Shown here in pieces: positions 52,501 through 56,453 of a stretch of 64,000 nucleotides of DNA. Numbering within the stretch: position 1 is the stretch's first letter; each line of letters opens with the position of its first letter. The translations under genes and the position numbers were made by a program. Source of the DNA: Rhynchonema sp. JSB1_4 (taxonomy: Eukaryota; Nematoda; Chromadorea; Monhysterida; Xyalidae); the NCBI GenBank assembly GCA_030248065.1, contig JASAMV010008818.1, forward strand, positions 1 to 64,000, read 5' to 3'. The notes under the pieces are model-generated. The model ran no database searches. It was not told the DNA's origin and was given only the letters and a program-made list of their open reading frames with translations.

Positions 52501-52604
52501 CGTTCAACGGTGGTGGCAGTGGCTCTTCACTCTCGGGTATTTGTGCCATTGACGATGATGATGATGACAACGATATGGTGCACACACGACACACTCAAGT
52601 GTAG
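5274..52604 (+). CDS. FAT-like giant protocadherin, 74 exons, N-terminus outside window
   Basis: A single-pass adhesion receptor of the FAT family. In-window residue order: about 25 cadherin (EC) repeats (1-2562), FAT-specific juxtamembrane segment (2563-2757), EGF (about 2758-2815), laminin G (to about 3006), three EGFs (to 3114), transmembrane helix (about 3130-3153), cytoplasmic tail (to 3660). All 74 exons fit GT-AG introns and their phases agree throughout: 10,985 nt give a 2-nt partial codon plus exactly 3,661 codons including the stop. The first exon opens in mid-repeat in phase 1 (GVIRTLAHLDRE), so roughly nine or ten repeats of a canonical 34-repeat FAT must lie upstream. FAT-like proteins (Drosophila Kugelei/Fat2, vertebrate FAT1-3) guide planar polarity and collective cell migration. 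The order EGF-LamG-EGF(3), the sequence ECLCQQGFGG before the first EGF, and the C-terminal HTQV favour FAT-like over Dachsous or CELSR. Exon lists are in the block entries. Confidence 0.93.
8019..11167 (+). CDS. FAT-like exons 8-15 (cadherin repeats)
   Basis: Exons: 8019-8161, 8458-8578, 9088-9170, 9257-9342, 10169-10304, 10370-10430, 10537-10729, 11050-11167. Motifs include RDTGELQLV, ITIDENLAVGSTIVDLAAS, VRDVNDHTPTF, VTASDDDVGDNARVAYTI, DPVSGRLSV and KLPESSPIGSLV. Linkers in exon 9 (RTAASRPRF) and exon 14 (MADESAPRF) lack the Asp-Asn-Asp calcium ligands. Intron 9 (8579-9087) contains an inverted-repeat element at 8758-8942, and intron 11 (9343-10168) holds the hAT-like element at 9512-9894. 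Confidence 0.9.
8758..8942 (-). repeat. 185-bp TIR element, copy 1
   Basis: The left end (ggcaaactacgccaacaaga) and right end (reverse complement ggcacactacaccaacacga) form terminal inverted repeats of about 31 bp that continue to gatttcg. The body has the same order of motifs as the 26248 copy and is inverted relative to the three others. Confidence 0.75.
9512..9894. mobile_element. hAT-like non-autonomous element with 8-bp target duplication
   Basis: The terminal inverted repeat CAGTGATGTGATTGG (9512-9526) pairs with CCAACTACATCACTG (9880-9894) with two mismatches. It is flanked by identical 8-bp duplications TGCGCAGT (9504-9511 and 9895-9902). CAGTG ends and 8-bp duplications are hAT hallmarks. 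The 383-bp interior is non-coding and includes gctagctagctttcttgc repeats and poly-G/C runs. It sits in cadherin intron 11. Confidence 0.85.
9918..10030 (-). repeat. dispersed repeat (gaggcctggcacctcgcc family), copy 1
   Basis: This stretch is the reverse complement of 21447-21540 (shared gttcgcaccgacgaggcctg, gcacctcgcccgtc, and a gtttcggcctgttttcac-like part). Shorter relatives are at 52248-52312 and 57540-57575. No ends were identified. Confidence 0.5.
11247..12679. mobile_element. Foldback-type element with minisatellite inverted arms
   Basis: The ends gttgtaacctcatgcagg (from 11247) and, inverted, gttgtaaccccatcctgg (to 12679) match and continue to tttggagcg and ggtaaac. Next to the ends lie tandem arrays of accatctcggtaccgg-type units (11410-11640) and their reverse complement (12467-12630). 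Between the arms is a tandem repeat of four or more units of about 90-105 bp, each with gctgccagccaggaagacct. Long inverted arms built of short tandem repeats define Foldback elements. It fills cadherin intron 15. No ORF other than repeat translation is present. Confidence 0.7.
11868..12262 (+). repeat. tandem repeat with ttaggctta and gctgccagccagg motifs
   Basis: Units begin near 11869, 11957, 12062 and 12153, with a decayed one at about 12250. Each contains ggattaggcttaggctt-like sequence followed by gctgccagccaggaagacct and a catactttcattc end. A single related unit recurs at 22010-22140. Confidence 0.75.
12823..15432 (+). CDS. FAT-like exons 16-21 (cadherin repeats)
   Basis: Exons: 12823-12963, 13436-13520, 13589-13764, 14085-14250, 14525-14685, 15268-15432. 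Motifs: VHPTSGIVTLLLPLDYET, VQDSNDHAPIF, AADQDRGANALVSYDV, LLDANDNPPRV, IDAQNGQVTV, YSVSVVENVT. The linker in exon 21 (IEDLSSAGETSTGLRF) is degenerate. The preceding intron (11168-12822) is filled by a Foldback-type element; the intron before exon 21 holds a copy of the 185-bp element at 15014-15191. Confidence 0.9.
15014..15191 (+). repeat. 185-bp TIR element, copy 2
   Basis: It starts ggcaaactacaccaacatga and ends with the inverted counterpart ctcgtgttgtttgcc. Interior motifs (gaatagaaagagaaatcat, cccaaatcagcagccacgta) match the copies at 41628 and 46880. Confidence 0.75.
15989..19559 (+). CDS. FAT-like exons 22-28 (cadherin repeats)
   Basis: Exons: 15989-16213, 16717-16845, 17176-17314, 17626-17735, 18000-18111, 18684-18802, 19391-19559. 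Motifs: TGELRSTGLALDRERTPN, IQDVNDCPPRF, VAVDADAGRNAQ, IDTHSGWVTV, VVNRAMPVF (degenerate linker), RRDLDRESATYHNL, VLDVNDNAPKF, VAESAPIGTKLG. The 18112-18683 intron begins with a tRNA-like head (see separate entry). The two longest introns here (18803-19390 and 16214-16716) show no further gene. Confidence 0.92.
18112..18190 (+). repeat. tRNA-like sequence, possible SINE head or tRNA pseudogene
   Basis: An A-box-like TAGCTCAATGGGTTA (18117-18131) and a B-box-like GAGTTCGAATCCC (18163-18175) are spaced roughly as in a tRNA gene. The acceptor stem does not pair and the anticodon loop is unclear. It begins at the donor site of cadherin exon 26, so it is not an intact tRNA. Confidence 0.35.
19913..23714 (+). 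CDS. FAT-like exons 29-33 (cadherin repeats)
   Basis: Exons: 19913-20058, 21179-21416, 22182-22297, 22745-22869, 23576-23714. Motifs: NPSTGELYVTRSLDYESQ, VTDVNDCAPAF, LHATDADVS, RSYTLNVSVSDGVF, AESDPIGAPV, IDTHNGRITIASMLDYEQ. The linker HSTVSRTAAPVF (exons 31-32) lacks calcium-ligand residues. The intron acceptor of exon 31 overlaps the octamer ATGTTTCA (22173-22180). Intron 20059-21178 holds dispersed-repeat fragments (20574-20707, 20950-21022) and otherwise nothing recognisable. Confidence 0.9.
20950..21022. repeat. GACCAGCG-family palindrome, diverged copy
   Basis: The left part ccactaattcgacgcg and the right part gaacaacttttacggcgctc are the two ends of the small palindromic family, with a GC-rich centre. 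Confidence 0.5.
21447..21540 (+). repeat. dispersed repeat (gaggcctggcacctcgcc family), copy 2
   Basis: This is the inverted counterpart of 9918-10030, in the intron after cadherin exon 30. Matching blocks include ggcgaggtgccaggcct, tgcgaacacctcc and ccaattgacctccaaaaag. Confidence 0.5.
21551..21721. repeat. 171-bp inverted-repeat element (gggcgaacttaggttaaatccgga)
   Basis: The end gggcgaacttaggttaaatc (21551 on) pairs with the reverse complement of gattcaacctaagcccgccc (to 21721) over 24 bp with three mismatches. The interior also folds (ccggaacccgg against cgggttccg). No clear target duplication was found. Confidence 0.6.
24043..24238. repeat. 196-bp hairpin element
   Basis: Arms ttacagacgcagggaaac ... 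aagccacgcagctg and their reverse complement (cagctgcgtggcttgttgac ... gcgtctgtaa) pair along about 75 bp with few mismatches. The loop of about 45 nt contains the octamer ATGTTTCA. Confidence 0.7.
24338..24413. repeat. GACCAGCG-family palindrome, near-complete copy
   Basis: The sequence gcactaatttcgctcagcat then aaaagttgttc pairs with gaacaacttttacggtggtc then gaaattagc. This copy best shows the family layout: about 35-bp arms around a short loop. Confidence 0.7.
25145..28085 (+). CDS. FAT-like exons 34-38 (cadherin repeats)
   Basis: Exons: 25145-25357, 25829-26045, 26624-26814, 27022-27192, 27936-28085. Motifs: IGDTNDNAPEF, FTAIDPDADDLIEYSM, LSFSVRAADRGNPPLQ, FSVAEDVQIGTHVG, MLLDRERTPTYTF, ISDVNDNSPMF, LSATDADTGAAAEVTF, LDRESRDHYEFTVLAVD. 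The linker in exon 35 (IVSQRVPRTKRH) is degenerate and basic. The exon 34 acceptor is AAG rather than the usual CAG. The 27193-27935 intron contains a hAT-like element at 27321-27647. Confidence 0.9.
26248..26433 (-). repeat. 185-bp TIR element, copy 3
   Basis: It starts gcaaacaacacgccaacacg and ends ctcgtgttggtgtcgtttgc. It has the same orientation as copy 1 (ctgacgtggctgctaatttg inside) and lies in the intron after cadherin exon 35. Confidence 0.75.
27321..27647. mobile_element. hAT-like non-autonomous element, 327 bp
   Basis: The terminal inverted repeat CAGGGGTGTCGTTGGG (27321-27336) pairs with CCCCAACGACACCACTG (27631-27647), one mismatch over 16 bp. Flanking octamers AAGGCCGC and ACGGCAGC agree at 6 of 8 positions, as expected for an aged 8-bp duplication. 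The interior is rich in ggatacc/ggatatc motifs and non-coding. Confidence 0.7.
28816..31875 (+). CDS. FAT-like exons 39-46 (cadherin repeats)
   Basis: Exons: 28816-29008, 29317-29489, 29753-29903, 30127-30363, 30731-30823, 30946-31047, 31288-31410, 31783-31875. Motifs: VLDANDEHPYF, RSTLDYERISQHRLTVVATD, VTDENDNAPRC, SSPLDRETQSSYTLTLTATD, VLDENDTAPKF, RRALDRETREWYNMTVVATD, VLDVNDNPPVF, FSIDKNTG. Several exons end in phase 1 right after a Gly of TG or NG, a recurrent intron position in the repeats. A 190-bp hairpin element (31571-31758) ends 24 nt before exon 46. Confidence 0.92.
31571..31758. repeat. 188-bp hairpin element next to an exon
   Basis: Arms of about 74 bp (cgtaaatgttagttgggtgt ... 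ggtcggtgta ... ggcgtaaac and its reverse complement) surround a loop of about 35 nt that contains TGAAACAT. The right end is 24 nt upstream of cadherin exon 46, so the element supplies part of the splice-acceptor region. Confidence 0.8.
32709..33319 (-). CDS. putative secreted neuropeptide precursor (LSPPLRL-amide), nested antisense
   Basis: Two exons, 33319-33244 and 32887-32709, join in phase 1 (AAC-G with AC-CCA) through a good donor (G/GTGCGT) and a good acceptor (TTTTGCAG), giving 84 residues. Residues 1-20 (MHQKLLITLILGVFAHLGSA) form a typical signal peptide. The rest is a short acidic propeptide (VLADRDDLLDDNAG), then TRSRR, then LSPPLRLGR, then a 16-residue tail. A dibasic RR before and Gly-Arg after LSPPLRL is the arrangement for prohormone-convertase cleavage and C-terminal amidation. 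The LRL-amide ending resembles myomodulin-type peptides of molluscs and annelids and RL-amide peptides of flatworms. AATAAA (32710-32705) overlaps the TAA stop, as in compact small genes. There is only one peptide copy. The call rests on gene structure and motif; no homolog was checked. Confidence 0.6.
33790..34052. repeat. inverted-repeat element with degenerate GACCAGCG core
   Basis: The left arm (gccgtatcaattttgaag, then cactggcatggacttgg) and the right arm (gtggatttcccttcgaag, then ttgatgcacggc) are reverse complements with mismatches over about 75 bp. The centre (33890-33962) resembles the small palindromic GACCAGCG family. One arm recurs at about 24420-24510. It looks like a non-autonomous transposon. 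Confidence 0.55.
35440..35665. repeat. imperfect direct repeats of ggcaagtaa-type units
   Basis: Short units such as tttggcaagtaaa, tttggcatgtgaat, tttggcatgtatcg and gtggcaagtaacg recur every 25-60 bp with drift. No terminal inverted repeats are visible, so this is probably a decayed minisatellite. Confidence 0.45.
36075..40490 (+). CDS. FAT-like exons 47-53 (last cadherin repeats)
   Basis: Exons: 36075-36152, 36920-37056, 37423-37563, 37990-38152, 38886-39058, 39743-39916, 40302-40490. Motifs: LTGQLDYESQQLYTFQVEA, IIDENDNAPKF, LLAHDADSGANGEIVYTL, GPLDRET, VTDVNDNAPVF, RDSGTPPLQSECPVTIKVLE. The linker VLEESKYAPVI in exon 52 is degenerate, and exon 53 (FGIDPQDGTIVAAPGLNVGT) is the final repeat-like unit. 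Introns of 330-770 nt separate them. The one at 38153-38885 holds a retroelement-like tail (38262-38303) and an AT-rich stretch. Confidence 0.9.
41288..42891 (+). CDS. FAT-like exons 54-58 (FAT-specific juxtamembrane region)
   Basis: Exons: 41288-41449, 41915-42061, 42183-42291, 42483-42556, 42798-42891. Exon 54 (GQFMADFRRKF...VLGVRPEQIELISVQ) matches the alpha/beta unit that follows the last cadherin repeat in FAT proteins (a helix with F..DF/YW..F, then an LGVRxxDI.I.S.Q strand). Exon 55 adds an unusually basic insert (RANRRRRLRRGGSQ). Exons 57-58 (CRRDLCVRGDCRDR, then SPTHKRNYECLCQQGFGG) match the Cys-containing segment that leads into the first EGF of FAT1-3. The intron before exon 55 holds a copy of the 185-bp element (41628-41815). 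Confidence 0.88.
41628..41815 (+). repeat. 185-bp TIR element, copy 4
   Basis: It starts ggcaaactacgccaacacga, followed by gcccgatttcgaagg; the right end is aggctcgtgttggcgtagtc. It is in the intron before cadherin exon 55. Confidence 0.75.
43132..43302 (+). CDS. FAT-like exon 59 (EGF-like domain 1)
   Basis: This exon reads GKRCNVAVNACSRDPCDAHE, then LCVP, YTCVCAAG and KCPADKCTQGGC: an EGF-like Cys pattern that is slightly irregular at its C-terminal end. It sits between the FAT-specific segment and laminin G, as in FAT1. Flanking splice phases are both 1. Confidence 0.85.
43460..43524. repeat. GACCAGCG-family palindrome, 65-bp copy
   Basis: The sequence gcactaactttgaccagcgt then aaaag pairs with ctcttacgctggtcaagatt. 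Other copies or half-copies of this family are near 2501, 13206, 19675, 19763, 26977, 33028, 37231, 44555, 57104-57168 and 58938. Confidence 0.7.
43833..45532 (+). CDS. FAT-like exons 60-62 (laminin G domain, start of EGF 2)
   Basis: Exons: 43833-43987, 44698-44925, 45340-45532. Residues read as a laminin G fold: MSFTGNSYLRYTL, EIEIRTMAPNGVIMHMAG, DGKWHNVTVRRRGSHVKLSL, VYFGAE, then FIGCINQIYIDSFQL with the terminal Cys in FHC. About 190 residues, the normal size. Exon 62 ends in CSSQPCLNFG, the first half of the next EGF. The intron 43988-44697 contains a hairpin (44154-44247). Confidence 0.9.
44154..44247. repeat. 94-bp hairpin bounded by octamer copies
   Basis: The left arm atgtttcaacgccttgaaaa and the right arm (reverse complement atgtttcgacgccttgaaca) pair over about 25 bp. 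The inner part (gtcatcaaaa, ggtgatgat) pairs further. It lies in the laminin G intron. Confidence 0.6.
46083..46775 (+). CDS. FAT-like exons 63-64 (EGF 2-4)
   Basis: Exons: 46083-46280 and 46653-46775. Exon 63 completes EGF 2 (GTCIQQLGDTYTCDCATRYT, GRHCE) and encodes EGF 3 (NPCASSPCALGATCENRLRN, then CVCPPGVTGKNCE). Exon 64 is EGF 4 (CASKPCQHGGQCIQRDSYFV, then CNCTSAWMGPTCE). Each has the six-cysteine EGF spacing. No consensus calcium-binding D-x-D/N-E start is obvious. Confidence 0.92.
46880..47063 (+). repeat. 185-bp TIR element, copy 5
   Basis: It starts gggaaactacgccaacacga and ends ctcatgttgacgtagtgtcac. It has the same orientation as copies 2 and 4. It is in the intron upstream of the transmembrane exon. 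Confidence 0.7.
47122..47260 (+). CDS. FAT-like exon 65 (transmembrane segment)
   Basis: This exon encodes an extracellular stub (GESHIIGAPFGLTW), a hydrophobic helix (VAAIGIASLALLLLAVLL), a run of four cysteines and a basic stop-transfer RRHSRRYR. The four juxtamembrane cysteines are plausible palmitoylation sites (inference). It is the only strongly hydrophobic span in the protein and sets type I topology. Confidence 0.93.
47522..52604 (+). CDS. FAT-like exons 66-74 (cytoplasmic tail)
   Basis: Exons: 47522-47765, 48508-48620, 49326-49435, 49715-49837, 49955-50050, 50366-50710, 51166-51321, 51892-52091, 52488-52604. All are phase-consistent. The tail of about 500 residues is of low complexity, with Pro-rich (PAPPLPPRAGG and QPPLPPRMG), His/Ser-rich and Asp-rich (AIDDDDDDND) stretches. 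The two PPLPPR motifs fit SH3 or EVH1-type ligands. Exon 71 is the largest (345 nt) and starts at a NAGNAG acceptor (CAGCAG), which could make a one-residue alternative. The C-terminus HTRHTQV ends in a class I PDZ ligand. I do not recognise other conserved FAT tail blocks with certainty. Confidence 0.88.
48059..48344. mobile_element. 286-bp element with perfect 8-bp target duplication
   Basis: Perfect 10-bp terminal inverted repeats TATACTTGCG (48059-48068) and CGCAAGTATA (48335-48344) are flanked by identical octamers CGCTGGTC (48051-48058 and 48345-48352). The interior is almost entirely A/T runs punctuated by ccgg, able to fold on itself. The 8-bp duplication suggests hAT or a P-like family; the TATAC ends do not fit the usual hAT YARNG rule. 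The target is itself the end of a GACCAGCG-family repeat. Confidence 0.85.
52593..52604 (+). other. C-terminal PDZ ligand (HTQV-stop)
   Basis: The last four residues are H-T-Q-V, matching the class I consensus S/T-x-hydrophobic. A comparable HTEV terminus is known in vertebrate FAT1, which supports both the reading frame and the orthology. Confidence 0.75.
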
Positions 52605-55560
52605 TGAAACATCGACGTGTGCCCTTGCTCGATCAGGCAAATCTTGTGCAACATTATGTTCATGTCTGGACCTGCGGTTGTGATGTTGCAGCTGGGGTAT
52701 ACTATAAATGTTGAATGATTGTTGTTGTCGCTTGTGCTCTGTCGGCGCCATGCTATGACGATTGATAGCTTTATACGAGTCACTTATACACACACAATGT
52801 ACAAAAATAAATATCATTATGAAAATACGTTTTGTAAGATATTCGAAAAATGCGCCAAGCCCGTGTGCGATTATTATCTATTTCTCTTTCATTGTATTTA
52901 TTTGTTATTGTTGTTGTTGTACTTCACAGTTGTGCATCATTCCAGTGAATTTCTGAAACATTTTTGTTTCATGTTGAGAGAGCAAATTATTTCATGGATC
53001 TGCTACCTACGTAATGCGTCTATGACAGAATTATGTTCATGTTTCGTTCCACACATCATTCGTATTATCACCTACGATTCAAGTACATGTTGCATGATGT
53101 AAATCATGTCCTATAATATTCTGTCTCAATTTTTTATTTCGTTTCATTTCTCTTTGAGACAACGTAATCATTTGTGCAGCTCTGTGCGTTTTTCTCATTA
53201 TAGCCTGCCACTATATTGATGATCTTTTAGGCAAAAACGTCAATCCTCGTGAGAGCCACGCCTTTTTCTTTTAATTCGTTTTTTATATTTTATTCCAAAT
53301 CAAGTATGTTATCCAACTGCCGACACATTGTTTTGAGGCAACTTTACGAGGACGTACCCCTGCTCCATAGGTGCTACATCACTTCTAAAAAAATTTCTGC
53401 TCTGCTGTTGTCGAAAAAACGCATTTTTCGTGTTTTATGATTATTTGTATCCTGACTTTTTTCATAAATAATTCAATAACTAACGTCAGTGTGTACTTCA
53501 AATGAGCTCAGGTTTGCAGATGCGCAATTGAGTTTCCGGTCAAATATGCTTCCTTCGTACTTGTACCCGAGGAACGCGCATCTGCACTCATAATTCTGTG
53601 TGTGCTGCGTTCAGTTTCATAAACTTTACATACACAGCTCCAAGTAAGCGACCTCAAGCTACCTATATGTGAAGGCTGTGGTTGTTGTTCATGATTATAA
53701 TTAGCGAGAGGTCTCCAACTCGATTTGCCAAAAGCTATCATTTAGGGCCACTACCTATGTATAATACATCAATTGTTGCATAGTGAATTCTAGTCCGGCA
53801 GAGCGTTGCCGCACTGTGGCGCAGATTCAAGATTTTATTTTGCTTAGTTTTTAAATTTTGCTTGTGACAAAGACTGTTGCGGTTTTTTTTCTTCCAAAAA
53901 GTCTATTCTGTTTTTTTTAAATCACGTCGTTATGCATTACAGTTGCGTGAGTGTGAAATTGATTTAAGTTTCGCTGTTCTGTTTTTTTGTTTCTTTTTGT
54001 TGAAGCTTTCAAAATCGCAAAGATAAAATACATGAATGATCGTTTCCAATTGATTTTGAGACCTGAAAATAATTTTTATCGGGGGCGGGGGTGATTGATG
54101 CATTTTGGCCCGAATTCTCGAAATGAGATTCAATAACATTAAGAATCATTGTGTTCAGCAGCACAGAAAATAATAGGTATGGTCCATCCATTCGATCAAA
54201 TTTAAAATTAAATTAAAAAGATAAAACACGTAGATTTCATAAAAATCACAAATTAGGAGCAAAAATTTTTTTCCGGAAACTCAATTTCTCTTTCATTAGA
54301 ACGTGGAGGAAGGGAACAAGTCGGCCAGCAGCATCCCAAAGTGACATGAGTTGATGGACGGACTATACAGGCACTTTCACATACCTACAATGTAGGTACC
54401 GCACCCTCGGTTGTCCAAAAAACGACGGCGTTTTTATTTCATGGGCTACAAACATCTGGGTCGATTATCGTTTTTTAGATCCTGAATTTGATTTTCGCCG
54501 AGCTGGCCAGGAAAGTACGGTACCCTGATTTTCAAGGAAAATCTATTTTTTTGTCGTGCATTTTTCCGAGGCGACCTGGCCTAGGCGTTCGTAGTTTCCC
54601 GGCGAACACAACCTTGTCCCATATGTGTACAGAGAATCGTTGGAGTTTCTGCAAGATGGGATGGTTCATTCTGTGTGTACGAAGCATTATGCCGTGAAAC
54701 ATCGTTCCACACGAGCTACTGCGCAGATACATTGTGGCCAGCCGCAAACAAGCTGGAACTCTCAGAATATCTGAACACATGCATTTCTCGGCATGCAGAT
54801 TTGCAACAGTGACCCGGCTGGAAACAGATGTATAATATATCCTGCAAACTACAGCAACCCGTAGTTCCCTCCCACATTTATCGTCTGCAAATTGTGCGCA
54901 CAATATGCAAGCTGCATCTTAATCAAATTTTTGCACCTTTGTCCTGCAATGCGCGTTGTTTCACTTTCCCGATTTTCGCAATATTGCGCATTTCATCAGC
55001 ATGTGCATACACAATCCAAGATTTGGCCGTGAAACATCAGCCTGACAGACTGGTGTACGCTGTGCACTTGTTATTCCAGCCGAGTGATATTTCACCGAAG
55101 GTATTTTCAATGTGTATTGCACCAGCGGGTCCAGGGGCCTGGGCCCCCCTTTGTCAAAGTGGCCTCTGAAGAGAGCCGTATCGGTCGTTGTGATTTCAAA
55201 TTATTTCCAATTGCCGATTCAGCATATTGATACTGTAGTACACGTTCTGTGAGGGCCCCAACGCGATTGGGCAATTATTTATTTTTTCTTGTTAATTTTA
55301 TTTTAATTTATCTTTCTTTGTGGCCCGTGACTGTTTAATAAATAGTACAGTACGTTATACCATAAATTAATTATAGTCACAATGCAGCGCTATCGACACA
55401 AGAACTGATCCGACACAAATAATTCACTGCTTTGCAAATAAAGGGGCAACTTGAATAAATACAGAAATCACACCACTTTGGGTGATGAGTTTGTGTTTTT
55501 ACAGTAACATTTGTGTGGAAGCATGGCACAATTTGAGGCAACTAATGGTGGTATTATATA
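52605..55560. other. 3' intergenic region between convergent genes
   Basis: Cadherin (plus) and the TIR gene (minus) converge here, so the interval holds both 3' UTRs and spacer. It is AT-rich; open frames such as 52719-53102 and 54828-55169 show no domain or codon signature. Five copies of the TGAAACAT octamer occur (52606, 52954, 54697, 55030 and, just beyond, 55947). Confidence 0.6.
52806..52811 (+). promoter_or_regulatory. candidate polyadenylation signal AATAAA of the FAT-like gene
   Basis: AATAAA lies 202 nt downstream of the cadherin stop codon. It is the first canonical hexamer after the stop. Confidence 0.5.
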
Positions 55561-56453
55561 TCACTCCAACTTTTCCAGTTCGCTCGTAAATTTCAACAAC
55601 ATCAACACATCGGTGATTTTTAGATCTTCCTTCACCGATTGGTAGTACAAAGTCGGCGCACGTTCGTACATTTGACGTAGCGCCCAGAGCACCTGCAATG
55701 AGAGTAAGGGCAAACTTATCTTATTTTCGAAAAGACCAGCTCCTTGCAGGTAGGTCGATTTTCGTGTGGTTGATAGAGAACTTATTTTTTGTATATCAAC
55801 CACAAATTATGTTTCAAGTGCAAACGCTTCCGAAAAACTTATCACATGAATTGCAATCTGCAACCGCTTCGCCATGTTGTAATGCACGAGCAGGTATCGT
55901 CAGTGCGAACGCGAAAGATGGCCATGTGTGACCCCAAGAAAGAAGTGAAACATCACAACGCTTGTGCAACAAAGTTATTAGGTACTCATGCATGACCGAC
56001 CTGTCCATCGAATTTCTCCAGTGGTTGCACGAGTGTGCCCAGTGCCCTTGTCTCGAGCCAATGTTTCACGTCTTCCGAAGTCCAGCTCGATGTGATCGAC
56101 GACGAGGCTGTGCTTTTGCTGATCGAACGTTCCGACGGTGCTGTATGGTGAATGCTGATGATGATTTTCTCTTCAAAACGTTTTTTGACAATGTTCGTGA
56201 GCGACAAGGAAATTGAACAGCGCGAAAGTAATGTCACGTGATCGACTGCAGATCTGATCTGATCACCGAAATATTCGATAACAGTGTTCAAATTTAAAGC
56301 AGATAATACCTTTGACAACGATTGTTTCCTGCGACGATGTGATATCCGAAGAATCGACCGTGGATGTGGATTTGTAATTGTGCGCACTTTTGGATTTGCT
56401 CAAATTTGTACTGCTCTTTTTCGGCGACCTTGCACTGTTTGTACGGGGGGCAT
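55561..56453 (-). CDS. ARM-TIR-SAM gene, exons 10-12 (linker and SAM domain)
   Basis: Exon 10 (56453-56310) is a Ser/Lys/Thr-rich linker (RSPKKSSTNLSKSKSAHNY). Exon 11 (56107-56001) opens a SAM domain, SSWTSEDVKHWLETRALGTL and EKFDGQ. Exon 12 (55692-55561) completes it: VLWALRQMYERAPTLYY, LKITDVLMLLKFTSELEKLE, stop. This matches the SAM pattern W-x-x-EDV-x-x-WL ... F-x-G-x-x-L ... L-x-I. SAM domains oligomerise; in SARM1 they drive ring formation, so assembly of this TIR is a reasonable inference. Confidence 0.85.

Noticed and set aside
54828..55169. 113-codon plus frame between the convergent genes
   Set aside because: No domain, no start context, no neighbouring exons; probably UTR or spacer.
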